Shown here: positions 38,429-49,613 of the stretch, in pieces
Layout of the letters: the number at the start of each line of letters is the position of its first letter
Position numbering within the stretch: the first letter of the stretch is position 1
DNA from: an uncultured Alphaproteobacteria bacterium
GTDB taxonomy: Bacteria; Pseudomonadota; Alphaproteobacteria; HIMB59; GCA-002718135
Length of the DNA stretch: 64,000 nucleotides
Assembly: GCA_902627245.1 (NCBI GenBank)
Contig: CACOIH010000004.1
Coordinates: forward strand, 1 to 64,000
Reading direction: 5' to 3'
The notes under the pieces: model-generated
The model's input: only the letters and a program-made list of their open reading frames with translations
Told to the model about the DNA's origin: nothing
The model's database searches: none
Translations under genes and position numbers: made by a program

Positions 38429-39736
38429 TTATTTAATTGCGTCCCAACTATCTTGGATCGCATCAGCTACATCTTGAGCAGACTTTCCATTAGTATAGTC
38501 AACCATACCTGTCCAGAAAGTGCCAGCTCCAATTGCACCTGGCATTAAATCTGAAGCATCAAATCTAAAAGTTGTTGCTCCAGTTAAGATTTCTCCTAAT
38601 TTTCTAAAAGTATCACTAGCATATTTGCTTCCATCGACACCTTTATGAGGAGTTAAGAAGCCACCTTTAGCCATCCAATACTCATGAGCTTCAGGATGCA
38701 TTAAGAACTTAATAAACTCAATAGTTGCAGCATTATCGTTTGTTGCAGCTACTAAAGTTCCAGCACCAAGTACCGGAGTACCAAGATCTTTTGTTGCATA
38801 TGCAGGGAAGTAGAAGAAATCATAATCTACACCAGCTTCAACACCTTCAGGAAAGAAAGCTGGTATAAAACTTGCTTGTCTGTGCATCATGCATTCAGCA
38901 GGGGATGTAAATAAACCATTTGGTGCATCTCTAAAATCAGTAGTTGCAACAGCTTTAGATCCACCATTTACAAATTTGTCATTCAATGCGAACGTTCCAA
39001 AGAAATTCATAGCTTCAATAACTCTAGGATCATTAAATGGCATTTCGTTAGATACCCACATGTCATAAACATCAGGAGTATGTGTTCTTAACATAATATC
39101 TTCCATCCAGTCAGTTGCAGGCCAACCAGTTGCGGCACCTGAACCTAGGCCAATACACCACGGTGTATTTCCATCTGAAGCCATTTTTCTTGTTAAAGCA
39201 ATTAATTCTTCCATTGTTTCAGGAACTTCATAGCCATTATCTTCAAAGTTATCTGGTGAATACCAAACTAAACTTTTTACATTTGTTCTAAAGAAAATAG
39301 CATTAAATTGATCATTTCCATTTTCATCTGCATATGTAGAAAGATCAATCCAAGATTGACCTGCAGCATAGTTATCTAATACCATCTGTCTAATATCATC
39401 TCCAAGTGGCACAAGACCACCCATAGCAGCAGCATTCGCAGCTAAACCAGGTTGTGGAAATACAACTAAATCAGCAGCACTACCTGCTTTTAGATCGATC
39501 ATTACTTGTTGTTCAAAACTATCTGAACCCCCATATTCAAATGTAGCTCCAGTAGCTTTTTCAAAAATAGCTCCAACTTCTCTCATAATTTCTTGCTCAG
39601 GTGATAACCAAGGGCCAAACATTACAACTTTTTGACCGCTTAGATCTGGGCCCGTATAATGTCCTCCTGCAAAAGCAGAAAAGCTAATAAAAAATGATGA
39701 GAAAGCAGCTAATATTAATTTAAATAAATTTTTCAT
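38429..39736 (-). CDS. CUT1 ABC substrate-binding protein (AglE-like)
   Basis: Signal peptide MKNLFKLILAAFSSFFISFSAFA; family 1 SBP pattern; upstream of AglF/G-like permeases. Confidence 0.83.
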   Translation of the reverse strand: MKNLFKLILAAFSSFFISFSAFAGGHYTGPDLSGQKVVMFGPWLSPEQEIMREVGAIFEKATGATFEYGGSDSFEQQVMIDLKAGSAADLVVFPQPGLAANAAAMGGLVPLGDDIRQMVLDNYAAGQSWIDLSTYADENGNDQFNAIFFRTNVKSLVWYSPDNFEDNGYEVPETMEELIALTRKMASDGNTPWCIGLGSGAATGWPATDWMEDIMLRTHTPDVYDMWVSNEMPFNDPRVIEAMNFFGTFALNDKFVNGGSKAVATTDFRDAPNGLFTSPAECMMHRQASFIPAFFPEGVEAGVDYDFFYFPAYATKDLGTPVLGAGTLVAATNDNAATIEFIKFLMHPEAHEYWMAKGGFLTPHKGVDGSKYASDTFRKLGEILTGATTFRFDASDLMPGAIGAGTFWTGMVDYTNGKSAQDVADAIQDSWDAIK

Positions 39737-39773
39737 TGCTCCTCCATATTTATAAATATGATTATATATTTTA

Positions 39774-39787
39774 CCAAAACGTTTTGG
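39774..39787. promoter_or_regulatory. candidate LacI-family operator
   Basis: CCAAAACGTTTTGG perfect palindrome (ACCAAAACGTTTTGGT 39773-39788) in the divergent SBP/LacI intergenic region. Confidence 0.75.
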
Positions 39788-39837
39788 TTGTCAATTTTTC
39801 TTTATAATCAATGGTTAATAAGTTATGCATAAAATTC

Positions 39838-40857
39838 ATGAATATAAAGCAATTGGCTAAAAAACTAGATTTATCAATAACCACTGTTTCAAGGGCTTTA
39901 GGTGGTTATTCAGATGTTAGCGAAAAAACTAGAAAAAGAGTAAAAAAATTTGCATTAAAATACAGTTATAGTCCCAATCCTTATGCAAGTGTTCTAGCTT
40001 CTGGGAAAACAAAGACTGTAGGGTATGTCCTTCCGATATACGGACTAAATACTAGCACATTGAACCAAGCTAACTTTTTCCAATTTATTTCAGGTATGTC
40101 TGATGCGCTATTATCCGAAAGTATTCAATTACAGATTTTATTTGCAAAAAGTGAAAATGAGGAAATTGAGTCTTATAAAAAATTAATTTTAGAACAAAAA
40201 ATCGAAAATATTGTCCTACAAAATATTAAAACTAAAGATAGACGTATTAATTTACTTAATAAATATAAAGTTAATTATGTGGCTTGGGGAAAAACTAAAT
40301 CTAATAACAATTTTTCATGGGTAGATTTAGATAATGCAGGTGCTATTGAAACTATAGTAAATTATTTAATTAAAAAAAAACACAAACATATTTCTTATAT
40401 TAACATTTCTGAAAAATATAACTTTGCCAGTGAACGAAAAAATTCTTTTTTAGAAGTATTAAAAAAAAATCATATAATCTTTAATAAAAATTATTATGCT
40501 TCTGTAAGATTAGAGGAACCTGAGAAAAGTTTTGAGGTAATTAAAGAAATGTTGTTAAAAAATAAAAAAATATCAGCAATAATATGTTCTACTGAGTTTT
40601 CAGCACTAAGCGCGATTAAGGCGTGTAATTCTTTAAATTTAAAAATAGGACATGATATTTCAATAATAACATTCGATGGTCCCTTGGTTAGAGATTTAAG
40701 TACACCACCATTGACCGCTGTATCATTTCCGGTCAAAGAGCTTGGTAAAAAAGCAATTAATATACTTTTAAATAGGGATAAAAATCAAAATAAAATGGAA
40801 AATTTTCTCGCTAATGTTGAAATTATAGAAAGAGGATCAGTACATACATGCAAATAA
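39838..40857 (+). CDS. LacI family transcriptional regulator
   Basis: NIKQLAKKLDLSITTVSRALGGYSDVSEKTRKRV HTH plus LacI C-terminal domain; ORF track starts upstream at 39811, MNIKQ at 39838 preferred. Confidence 0.88.
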   Translation: MNIKQLAKKLDLSITTVSRALGGYSDVSEKTRKRVKKFALKYSYSPNPYASVLASGKTKTVGYVLPIYGLNTSTLNQANFFQFISGMSDALLSESIQLQILFAKSENEEIESYKKLILEQKIENIVLQNIKTKDRRINLLNKYKVNYVAWGKTKSNNNFSWVDLDNAGAIETIVNYLIKKKHKHISYINISEKYNFASERKNSFLEVLKKNHIIFNKNYYASVRLEEPEKSFEVIKEMLLKNKKISAIICSTEFSALSAIKACNSLNLKIGHDISIITFDGPLVRDLSTPPLTAVSFPVKELGKKAINILLNRDKNQNKMENFLANVEIIERGSVHTCK

Positions 40858-40923
40858 TTAAATATTTAATTTTTATTGATAATTCCCATTTAATACTGCA
40901 GTAATCAGGTTTATAGGATCACA

Positions 40924-42219
40924 ATGAAATTAGCTATTGTTGGTACAGGTTATGTAGGATTAGTCTCCGGTGCATGCTTTGCTGAGTTTGGGTATCAAAC
41001 TGTTTGTATAGATAAAGATAAATCCAGAATAGAAAGTCTAAAATCAGGTAAATGCCCCTTTTATGAACCAGGTATGGATAATTTGTTATCAAAACATCTA
41101 AATATTACAAAACGGCTATCTTTTTCTACGTCCTTAAGTAATACTCTTAAAGATGCGGACTTAGTTTTTATTACTGTGGGAACACCAAGTAAAAGAATAG
41201 ACGATGATGCAGATCTAAGCTACGTATGGTCAGTCGCAAACGATATTGGTAAAAATATAAAAAAATATTCTGTAATAGTTACAAAGTCAACAGTACCTGT
41301 TGGAACATCAAAAGAAATAAAAAAAATTATTAGCAATTATGTATCAGAAGAACTTTTTGATGTTGTATCAAATCCTGAATTTTTAAGAGAAGGTTCGGCT
41401 ATTGATGATTTCATGAGACCCGATAGGGTTGTTGTGGGTACTGAAAATAAAATATCAGAAAAGATTATGAAAGAACTTTACAGACCTTTATTTCTTAAGG
41501 AAACACCTGTATTTTCTACATCAATTGAAACTGCTGAGATTATAAAATATGCATCAAATAGTTTTTTAGCTACAAAAATTGGTTTTATAAATGAAGTTGC
41601 AGATTTATGTGAAGCTGTCGGAGCAAATGTTCAAGACGTATCAAAGGCTATGGGAATTGATCAAAGAATTGGTTCTAAATTTCTAAATGCTGGCCCTGGA
41701 TACGGAGGCTCTTGTTTTCCAAAAGATGTAAAGGCTTTTTCATCTACTGCTAAAAAATTTAAAGTGAATTTATCTATTATAAATGCCGTTCATGAATCTA
41801 ATGAGAATAGAATAAAAAACATTGTTGAGAAAATAATAATTAATGTTGATAATAAATGTACAATATCTTTTTTGGGTTTAAGCTTTAAACCTAATACTGA
41901 TGATATTAGAGAATCATCATCTTTAAAGCTAGCTAATAAATTATCAGAAAAAGGTTATACAATAAATTGCTTTGATCCAGTTGCTATGGATAATGCAAAA
42001 AAGGAGTTTTATAATTTAAATTATTTTAATTCAGCATATGAAGCTTGTGCTAATGTTGACGCTATAGTCATTGGAACAGAATGGAATGAGTTTAGAGCAC
42101 TTAATTTCTCTAAAATTAGCAAAATAGTAAAAACAAAAAAAATTTTTGACCTACGAAATATCTACGATGGATCAGAATTAGAAAGAATTGGTTTTGAGTA
42201 TTATGGTACAGGAAAATAA
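40924..42219 (+). CDS. ugd: UDP-glucose/UDP-sugar 6-dehydrogenase
   Basis: MKLAIVGTGYVGLVSGACFAEFG, GPGYGGSCFPKDVKAF, SFKPNTDDIRESSSL. Confidence 0.9.
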   Translation: MKLAIVGTGYVGLVSGACFAEFGYQTVCIDKDKSRIESLKSGKCPFYEPGMDNLLSKHLNITKRLSFSTSLSNTLKDADLVFITVGTPSKRIDDDADLSYVWSVANDIGKNIKKYSVIVTKSTVPVGTSKEIKKIISNYVSEELFDVVSNPEFLREGSAIDDFMRPDRVVVGTENKISEKIMKELYRPLFLKETPVFSTSIETAEIIKYASNSFLATKIGFINEVADLCEAVGANVQDVSKAMGIDQRIGSKFLNAGPGYGGSCFPKDVKAFSSTAKKFKVNLSIINAVHESNENRIKNIVEKIIINVDNKCTISFLGLSFKPNTDDIRESSSLKLANKLSEKGYTINCFDPVAMDNAKKEFYNLNYFNSAYEACANVDAIVIGTEWNEFRALNFSKISKIVKTKKIFDLRNIYDGSELERIGFEYYGTGK

Positions 42220-43609
42220 ATATCAAATTGAAGAGTTTGATCCTGAAGTTTTAAGAGAATATGATATCAGAGGCATTGTAGGTAAAAATATTACAGAAAA
42301 TACTGCATACACTATAGGTAGAATTTTTGGAAATGTTGTTTATGAAGAGCTTCAGTCTAATAAAATATCTCTTGGTTATGATGGTCGCTTAACATCTCCT
42401 AAATTATATAAAGCTTTAAGTACTGGATTAATTGACTCTGGTGCTAGTGTAATGAGCATAGGTATTTGTCCTACACCAATGTTGTATTTTGCCGACTATC
42501 ATCTGGATACAGATGCAGCATTAATGATAACTGGATCTCATAATCCGTCTGAATACAATGGCTTTAAAATGGTATTAAACAAACATAGTTTTTTTAGTGA
42601 AAATATTCAAAAATTTAAATACTTAGTTAAAAGTATAAACCCCAAAAAGAAAAAAGGCACAATTAAAAAAGTTAATGTTAAAGATGCTTACATTGAAAGA
42701 ATTCTCAAAAATATATCTATAAAAGAAAATTTAAAAATAAGTTGGGATATTGGTAATGGCGCAATGGGTGTAATCATCAATAAACTAATTAAAAATCTTA
42801 AAAATACAGAAAATATATTATTAAATGAAGAAGTAGATGGTAATTTCCCTAATCATCATCCCGATCCTACTGTACCAAAAAATATGGCACAACTGATTGA
42901 TTCAGTTAAAAGAAATAAATGTGATATCGGTTTAGCTTTTGATGGTGATGGTGACAGACTTGGTGTTGTAGATAATATTGGAAATATTGTATGGGCAGAT
43001 CAATATATGTTAGTTTTGTGCTCAGAAATATCTAAATTATATGAGAAACCTAAAGTTATAATGGATGTTAAATGTAGCAAAGTATTTTTTGATGAAGCAA
43101 AAAAAATAGGTTGTGAGCCATTAATGGAAAGAACAGGGCATTCACCTATAAAAGAAAAAATGAGGGAAATCAAATCACCCTTATCTGGGGAAATGAGTGG
43201 TCATGTTTGTTATGGTGATGATTTTTACGGATATGACGATGCAATGTACGTTGGATTGAGATTGTTAAGAATTTTGAGTAAAGATAATCTAAATTTAAAC
43301 CAAATAATAAGTAAATATCCCAAAACCTTTTCTACACCAGAAACCCGCTTTGATGTCGATGAAACAAGAAAATTTAAAATAATTGAAGATATAAAAGAAA
43401 GACTTCTAAATTTTAAAGGTAACATAATAGATATAGACGGTATTAGAGTTGAAACAGAAGAGGGATGGTTCTTAATGCGTGCGAGTAATACTCAAAATCA
43501 ACTAACATGTAGAGTTGAGTCAATTTCTATGGAAGGATTAAAAAAGCTAATTAATGTTGTAGAGAGTCAACTTGCTTTAAGTAATGTAGATTTTAAATTT
43601 ACAATCTAA
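42188..43609 (+). CDS. phosphomannomutase/phosphoglucomutase
   Basis: REYDIRGIVG, LMITGSHNPSEYNGFKM, AFDGDGDRLGVVD, GEMSGHV, RASNTQNQLTCRVES. Confidence 0.9.
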   Translation: MVLSIMVQENKYQIEEFDPEVLREYDIRGIVGKNITENTAYTIGRIFGNVVYEELQSNKISLGYDGRLTSPKLYKALSTGLIDSGASVMSIGICPTPMLYFADYHLDTDAALMITGSHNPSEYNGFKMVLNKHSFFSENIQKFKYLVKSINPKKKKGTIKKVNVKDAYIERILKNISIKENLKISWDIGNGAMGVIINKLIKNLKNTENILLNEEVDGNFPNHHPDPTVPKNMAQLIDSVKRNKCDIGLAFDGDGDRLGVVDNIGNIVWADQYMLVLCSEISKLYEKPKVIMDVKCSKVFFDEAKKIGCEPLMERTGHSPIKEKMREIKSPLSGEMSGHVCYGDDFYGYDDAMYVGLRLLRILSKDNLNLNQIISKYPKTFSTPETRFDVDETRKFKIIEDIKERLLNFKGNIIDIDGIRVETEEGWFLMRASNTQNQLTCRVESISMEGLKKLINVVESQLALSNVDFKFTI

Positions 43610-44717
43610 CAAAACAATCCCTACCATATTTAGCCAATCTTCTACAAGCTTGATAAGCATCTTTTTTATTAAAATCAGTGAACCTTGACTCATAAAGTTT
43701 TTTTCCCGATACCTCTATAAACACTACCTTTGCTTCTTTACCATTGGTACTAACTGGGTATTTTTTTTGAATTAATTTGATTTGTTTTTCAGCATTTTTT
43801 CTATATTTAAATGTGCCTACTACAATTGAATATTTATTTTGATTTACTAGTTTTTGTTTTTTTGTATCGTTTGTATTTTTGACTCTTTTTATTGTTGAAT
43901 TTTCAATATTTAATTTTTTAAACGCACTATTCATATAAAATTCAAGACGATCATTTCGCTGTTTACCTGTATCGCCACCAAAATACACTCCTATTACTCT
44001 TTTATTATTTCTTACTGCTGAAAAAGCTAATTGAAACCCAGATGCTTTTATGTATCCAGTTTTTATTCCATCAGCACCAACATATTTTAACATTAATTTA
44101 TTATGAGTTTTATAAACCTTGCCTTTCCATTTAAATGAAGTTTGACTGAATAATTCATACTCCTCAGGAAAGTTAGTTATTAGAGCATTTGATAATTTAT
44201 AAATATCTCTTGCTGTAGTCAATTGCGCTCTATTCGGAAGTCCTGAAGCATTTTTAAATGTCGTATTATTCATGCCAATATTTCTTGCATACTTAGTCAT
44301 TAACTTTGCAAATTCTCTTTCTGTGCCACTAATCTTTTCAGACACAACTGTGGCAACATCATTTGCAGATTTAATAATAAGAGCATTGATGGCATCTTTA
44401 ACTTTAATGGTACTGCCTTGTTCTAAATATAACTTACTTGGTGATCTTGAAGCAGCAGTTGATGAAACTATCATTTCATCTTCATAATTTAATTTACCTT
44501 TTTTAATATAATCAAATACAATGTATAACGTCATTATTTTTGTAAGTGACGCAGGGTAATTTTTCGTATCTGCATTTTTTTCAAATAAAACTTCACTTGT
44601 CTCAAAATCAACCACTATAGCAGCTTTTTTAGCAAGTAAATCAATTGAAAAAGTTGTTAAAATAATAATAATTAAAAATATCTTATTTATGAGAAGTTTT
44701 TTCACTGTTATTTCCAT
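43599..44717 (-). CDS. D-alanyl-D-alanine carboxypeptidase with C-terminal SPOR-like domain
   Basis: [18 protein letters not shown] (SxxK), [32 protein letters not shown]-terminal SPOR-like repeat. Confidence 0.87.
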   Translation of the reverse strand: MEITVKKLLINKIFLIIIILTTFSIDLLAKKAAIVVDFETSEVLFEKNADTKNYPASLTKIMTLYIVFDYIKKGKLNYEDEMIVSSTAASRSPSKLYLEQGSTIKVKDAINALIIKSANDVATVVSEKISGTEREFAKLMTKYARNIGMNNTTFKNASGLPNRAQLTTARDIYKLSNALITNFPEEYELFSQTSFKWKGKVYKTHNKLMLKYVGADGIKTGYIKASGFQLAFSAVRNNKRVIGVYFGGDTGKQRNDRLEFYMNSAFKKLNIENSTIKRVKNTNDTKKQKLVNQNKYSIVVGTFKYRKNAEKQIKLIQKKYPVSTNGKEAKVVFIEVSGKKLYESRFTDFNKKDAYQACRRLAKYGRDCFVRL

Positions 44718-44789
44718 AACATATCCATTTCGCTCCTTACAAACATAAAAAATGCTTTAAAATATAAAAAAAGATATTATTTAATTACT

Positions 44790-45122
44790 ATGAATTCGGA
44801 CCAAAATAATAACGATAATCAAGATAAAATTCAAAGAGGGCTTTTATTAGAAACTAAGCCTAAAACAAAAAAGCCATCCATGTATAATGTATTGCTTATG
44901 AATGATGATTATACCCCTATGGAGTTTGTAGTTATGGTCTTAGAAAAAATATTTAATAAAAAATCTGAAGAAGCAACTCAAATAATGTTACATGTTCATA
45001 AGAATGGGTTAGGTGTATGTGGTACATTTACTTATGAAGTTGCTGAATCTAAATGTAAAGCTGTGATGGATCTAGCAAAAAAAAATGAGCATCCATTACA
45101 ATGCACTATGGAGAAATCATAA
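44790..45122 (+). CDS. clpS: ClpS adaptor
   Basis: [24 protein letters not shown]; directly upstream of clpA. Confidence 0.92.
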   Translation: MNSDQNNNDNQDKIQRGLLLETKPKTKKPSMYNVLLMNDDYTPMEFVVMVLEKIFNKKSEEATQIMLHVHKNGLGVCGTFTYEVAESKCKAVMDLAKKNEHPLQCTMEKS

Positions 45123-47395
45123 TGCTCTCTCCAAATTTAGAAAAAACTTTAAGAGACGCTTACCAGTTAGCAACTAATAATAAACATGAATATGTCACAC
45201 TAGAACACTTACTCTTATCTCTGTTAGAGGATCAAGATGCATTAAGCGTACTTAAAGCATGTGCTGTAGATACTAACTCACTAAAAGTAAATATTGAAAA
45301 TTTTATTTCAAAAGATTTAGAAAATCTTAAAGAAAATTTTACAGGTGAGCCTAAACTCACTAATGGCTTTCAGAGAGTTCTTCAACGTGCAGCAATTCAT
45401 GTTCAATCTAGTGGTCGTGAAAATGTTACAGGTGCAAATATGATCGTAGCTTTATTTTCTGAAAAAGAAAGTCATGCTGTATACTTCTTACATCAACAAA
45501 ATATGACCAGACTTGATGCAGTACAATATATCTCTCATGGAATATCTAAAGCAAATGAAAACCTTGAAACTGAGGATATTTTGGATAACGGTTTAAATGA
45601 AAATGGCCAGTCTAAGAATTCTAAAAGAGCTCTTGATCAATTTTGTATCAATTTGAATGAAAAATCAAAAAGTGGTAAAATTGATAAGTTAATTGGTAGA
45701 TCTTTAGAGCTTGATAGAACTATTCAAATTTTATGCAGAAGACAAAAAAATAACCCCCTTTTTGTTGGAGATCCTGGTGTTGGCAAGACAGCTATTGCCG
45801 AGGGCTTAGCTAAAAGAATAGTAGAAAAAATGGTTCCTGAAATAATGGAAGATGCAAAAATTTACTCTCTTGATATGGGAGCTTTGCTTGCCGGAACCCG
45901 TTATCGAGGAGATTTTGAAGAAAGATTAAAAGCTGTGCTTAAAGATCTTCAAAAAGAAGATAAAGCTATATTATTTATTGATGAGATTCACACAGTAATT
46001 GGTGCGGGTGCAACAAGTGGTGGATCAATGGATGCAAGTAATTTATTAAAACCATCTTTAGGAAATGGTAGTTTAAGATGTATTGGCAGTACTACTTACA
46101 AAGAATTTAAAAACTACTTTGAGAAAGACAGGGCTTTAGTAAGAAGGTTCCAAAAAATTGATATAAAAGAACCTTCTAAAGATGAAACTATTAAAATTTT
46201 AGATGGATTGAAGACGTATTATGAAGATCATCATAAAATAAAATATTCTCCTGAAGCAATTATAAGTGCAGTAGAATTATCAAATAAATATATAGGGGAT
46301 AGAAAGTTGCCTGATAAAGCAATAGATGTAATTGACGAAGCTGGAGCTTCACAATATTTACTACCTGAAAATAAGAGAAAAAAAATTATACTTTCAAAAG
46401 ATATAGAAGCTGTTGTTGCTCTTATGGCTAGAATACCTACAAAATCAGTTAATCAAAGTGACAAAAATAATCTTAAAAATTTAGATAGAGATCTTAAAAA
46501 TTTTGTTTTTGGACAGGACAAAGCAATTCAAGAATTATCATCATCAATTAAGCTAGCAAGAGCAGGATTAAGAGAAGATGGTAAGCCAATTGGTTCATAT
46601 TTATTTTCTGGACCAACTGGTGTTGGAAAGACTGAAGTAGCGAGACAACTAAGTAAAACTTTAGGAATTAAATTATTAAGATTTGATATGTCTGAATATA
46701 TGGAGCGTCATACAGTAAGCAGATTAATTGGAGCACCTCCTGGATATGTTGGTTTTGATCAAGGGGGCCTATTAACAGACGGCGTAGATCAAAATCCGCA
46801 TTGCGTACTTCTATTAGATGAAATTGAAAAAGCTCACTTTGATCTTTTTAATATACTTTTACAAGTAATGGATTATGGTAAACTAACAGATCATAACGGT
46901 AAATCAGTAGATTTTAGAAATGTTATTCTAATAATGACAACAAATGCCGGAGCAATTGATGTATCAAAAAAAAGGATTGGATTTAATTCAGTTAGATCTA
47001 GTGATGATAGTAGTGATGCAATAAATAGACTATTTTCTCCAGAGTTTAGAAATAGAATTGACTCAATAATTCACTTTAATCATTTATCTAAAAAAATTGT
47101 TTTATCTATTGTAGATAAATTTATAATTGAGATCGAAGCTCAATTAGAAGATAAAGGAGTATCTCTTTCAATTGATAAGGAAGCTAGAGAATATTTAGCA
47201 GATGAGGGATATGACGAAGTATATGGCGCAAGAGAATTAGGAAGAGTAATTCAAGATAAAGTAAAAAAACCTATGGCTGAGGAATTAATCTTTGGTAAAT
47301 TAGCCAAAGGTGGTCATGTTGAGATATCCCTTAAAGATAAAGAAATTTTATTTAATTTTACTAATAAACAGGAAGAAAAAAAAGAATTAGCTTAA
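45122..47395 (+). CDS. clpA: ATP-dependent Clp protease ATPase subunit ClpA
   Basis: Two AAA modules ([31 protein letters not shown]); start MLSPNLEK at ATAATG overlapping the clpS stop. Confidence 0.93.
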   Translation: MLSPNLEKTLRDAYQLATNNKHEYVTLEHLLLSLLEDQDALSVLKACAVDTNSLKVNIENFISKDLENLKENFTGEPKLTNGFQRVLQRAAIHVQSSGRENVTGANMIVALFSEKESHAVYFLHQQNMTRLDAVQYISHGISKANENLETEDILDNGLNENGQSKNSKRALDQFCINLNEKSKSGKIDKLIGRSLELDRTIQILCRRQKNNPLFVGDPGVGKTAIAEGLAKRIVEKMVPEIMEDAKIYSLDMGALLAGTRYRGDFEERLKAVLKDLQKEDKAILFIDEIHTVIGAGATSGGSMDASNLLKPSLGNGSLRCIGSTTYKEFKNYFEKDRALVRRFQKIDIKEPSKDETIKILDGLKTYYEDHHKIKYSPEAIISAVELSNKYIGDRKLPDKAIDVIDEAGASQYLLPENKRKKIILSKDIEAVVALMARIPTKSVNQSDKNNLKNLDRDLKNFVFGQDKAIQELSSSIKLARAGLREDGKPIGSYLFSGPTGVGKTEVARQLSKTLGIKLLRFDMSEYMERHTVSRLIGAPPGYVGFDQGGLLTDGVDQNPHCVLLLDEIEKAHFDLFNILLQVMDYGKLTDHNGKSVDFRNVILIMTTNAGAIDVSKKRIGFNSVRSSDDSSDAINRLFSPEFRNRIDSIIHFNHLSKKIVLSIVDKFIIEIEAQLEDKGVSLSIDKEAREYLADEGYDEVYGARELGRVIQDKVKKPMAEELIFGKLAKGGHVEISLKDKEILFNFTNKQEEKKELA

Positions 47396-48525
47396 TTTTT
47401 ATAGGGGGATAACGTATCAAGTTTTTCTTTTTCATTATTAATTAGCTGAACTTCTTTATTTAAAAAATTTTCAATCGCAGTACTAAATTCTTTATCTTTA
47501 ATCCAATGCGCACTCCACGTTTTTGTCGGTATGTATCCTCTTTGTAATTTATGCTCTCCTTGAGCACCAGCTTCTACAATTTTTATATTATTTTTAATTG
47601 CATAATCGATTGCCTGATAATAGCATAACTCGAAATGTAAAAATGGAATTTCATATTTTGCTCCCCATAACCGTCCATATAAATGTGTTTTACTTAAAAA
47701 ATTAATCGCTGAGGCTATTTTTTGATTCTCATGAAAGGCCATAATTAACAAGATTTTATCTTTGAAATTTATTAGCAAATCAAAAAAGAAATCTTTAGAC
47801 AAATAAGTAGATCCCCATTTTCTTCCTGTGGTATCTAGATAACAATCATAGAAAAATTGTATGTGCTCCTCTTTAATTAAGTCACCATTTAACAATTCTA
47901 CCCTTAAATCATTATTTTTTATACATTGACGTTCTCTTTTAATTATCTTTCTTTTTCTTGAAGATAAACTTTCAAGAAATTTATCAAAATTTTTATAATC
48001 ATTATTTTTCCAGTGATATTGGATACCAGATCTAAGCATTATTTCTTTATTATTTTTCCCAAAGGATTTATTTTTTATGAAATTAAAATGTAATGAAGAA
48101 ACATTTATTCTTTCAGCTTCATTAATAATATTTTTAATTATTTCAGTTTCTTTTTCTTTAATATTCTTAATCTTTTTACTTATAATAATTCTTTCTCCAG
48201 TTACAGGAGTAAACGGAATTGCAGATTGTAATTTTGGATAATAATTTAACCCATATCTATGATATGCATCTGCCCAAGAGTGATCAAAAATATATTCTCC
48301 AAAAGAATGACTTTTAATATAAAGGGGACACATAGCAATTATCTCTTCATTATCTTTTTCAATATAGTGATAGGGTTGCCAACCAGTTTTAATTGTTGCG
48401 CTTCCACTTTTTTCTAATGCACTTAAAAATTCATATTGAAGGAATGGATGATCATTGCCAATACAATTATTCCAGCTATTTTTATTAATTAAATCTAAAG
48501 AAGAGCAAAAAAAAAATTCACTCAT
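47392..48525 (-). CDS. FemAB/GNAT-like protein (DUF482-type)
   Basis: HPFLQYEFLSALEKSGS, GWQPYHY, HFNFI, FEAGAQGEHKLQRGY-like motif (VEAGAQGEHKLQRGYIPTKTWSAHWI). Confidence 0.8.
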   Translation of the reverse strand: MSEFFFCSSLDLINKNSWNNCIGNDHPFLQYEFLSALEKSGSATIKTGWQPYHYIEKDNEEIIAMCPLYIKSHSFGEYIFDHSWADAYHRYGLNYYPKLQSAIPFTPVTGERIIISKKIKNIKEKETEIIKNIINEAERINVSSLHFNFIKNKSFGKNNKEIMLRSGIQYHWKNNDYKNFDKFLESLSSRKRKIIKRERQCIKNNDLRVELLNGDLIKEEHIQFFYDCYLDTTGRKWGSTYLSKDFFFDLLINFKDKILLIMAFHENQKIASAINFLSKTHLYGRLWGAKYEIPFLHFELCYYQAIDYAIKNNIKIVEAGAQGEHKLQRGYIPTKTWSAHWIKDKEFSTAIENFLNKEVQLINNEKEKLDTLSPYKN

Positions 48526-48532
48526 AAATTAT

Positions 48533-48997
48533 TTATTTTATTTTAATTATTGCATCAATTTCAACAGATATGTTCATCGGTAAAGAGTTTGATCCTACAG
48601 CAAATCTAGCGTGTTTTCCTTGATCACCAAATATTTTTACTAACAAGTCGGATGCACCATTGATAATTCTTGGTTGATCGTAAAAATTATTATTACAATT
48701 CACAAATCCTCCAAGTTTTAAAAAACTGTCCAATCTGTTCCAATCTCCATTAATACTTTTTTTTAGAGCAGATATTATATTAACACAGCACAATTCAGCA
48801 GCTTTTATCCCGTCATCTACTGTTACATCTTCGCCAACTTTACCTTTGTAGATTAGCTCTCCATTCTTTACTGGAGCTTGACCTGATACATAAACAATAC
48901 TATCTGATACTTTAAACGGTACATAGTTTGCTAAAGCAGCTGGCATGTCAGGTATCTCTATACCTAATTGCTTGATATTTTCCTCAAACATGTGCAT
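48533..48997 (-). CDS. RidA family protein
   Basis: YVPFKVSDSIVYVSGQAP, SLPMNISVEIDAIIKIK. Confidence 0.85.
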   Translation of the reverse strand: MHMFEENIKQLGIEIPDMPAALANYVPFKVSDSIVYVSGQAPVKNGELIYKGKVGEDVTVDDGIKAAELCCVNIISALKKSINGDWNRLDSFLKLGGFVNCNNNFYDQPRIINGASDLLVKIFGDQGKHARFAVGSNSLPMNISVEIDAIIKIK

Positions 48998-49042
48998 TAG
49001 TATATATATAAAACAAATTAAGCTAAGGTAAAGAAAACAAAT

Positions 49043-49609
49043 ATGATTAAACTAAATAAAATTATTATTTTGAGCCTATTTGTATCAACATTATTTTTAG
49101 GGGGAAAATCCATGGCAGATGATAAAAAAGATAAAATTCAAATGACACTCAAAGATGGTGTTGTTGTAATAGAAACAAGACCAGATGTAGCGCCAAAACA
49201 TGTTGATCAAATAAAAACATTAATAAAAGAAGGTCAATACGATGGCGTTGTTTTTCATAGGGTCATTGATGGTTTCATGGCACAGACTGGTGATGTAGAA
49301 TTTGGCAACTCTACAAATGATAAGTTTAATTTGTCTAGAGCTGGCACAGGTGGATCTACTTTATCAAACATAGAAGCTGAATTTTCAGATGTTAATCATG
49401 GTCGCGGTGCTGTATCAATGGCAAGGGCCCAAGATCCAAACAGTGCAAATAGTCAATTTTTCATCTGTTTTAACGACTGTTCTTTTTTAGATGGACAATA
49501 CAGTGTCTGGGGACAAGTTATAGAAGGAATGGAGTTTGTTGACAACATTACTAGAGGAGAGCCACCTGCTGATCCTGATAAGATTATCAAAATGGAAATT
49601 ATTGATTAA
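49043..49609 (+). CDS. cyclophilin-type peptidyl-prolyl isomerase, exported
   Basis: Signal-peptide-like N-terminus; GVVFHRVIDGFMAQTGD, SMARAQDPNSANSQFFIC. Confidence 0.9.
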   Translation: MIKLNKIIILSLFVSTLFLGGKSMADDKKDKIQMTLKDGVVVIETRPDVAPKHVDQIKTLIKEGQYDGVVFHRVIDGFMAQTGDVEFGNSTNDKFNLSRAGTGGSTLSNIEAEFSDVNHGRGAVSMARAQDPNSANSQFFICFNDCSFLDGQYSVWGQVIEGMEFVDNITRGEPPADPDKIIKMEIID

Positions 49610-49613
49610 TTAA

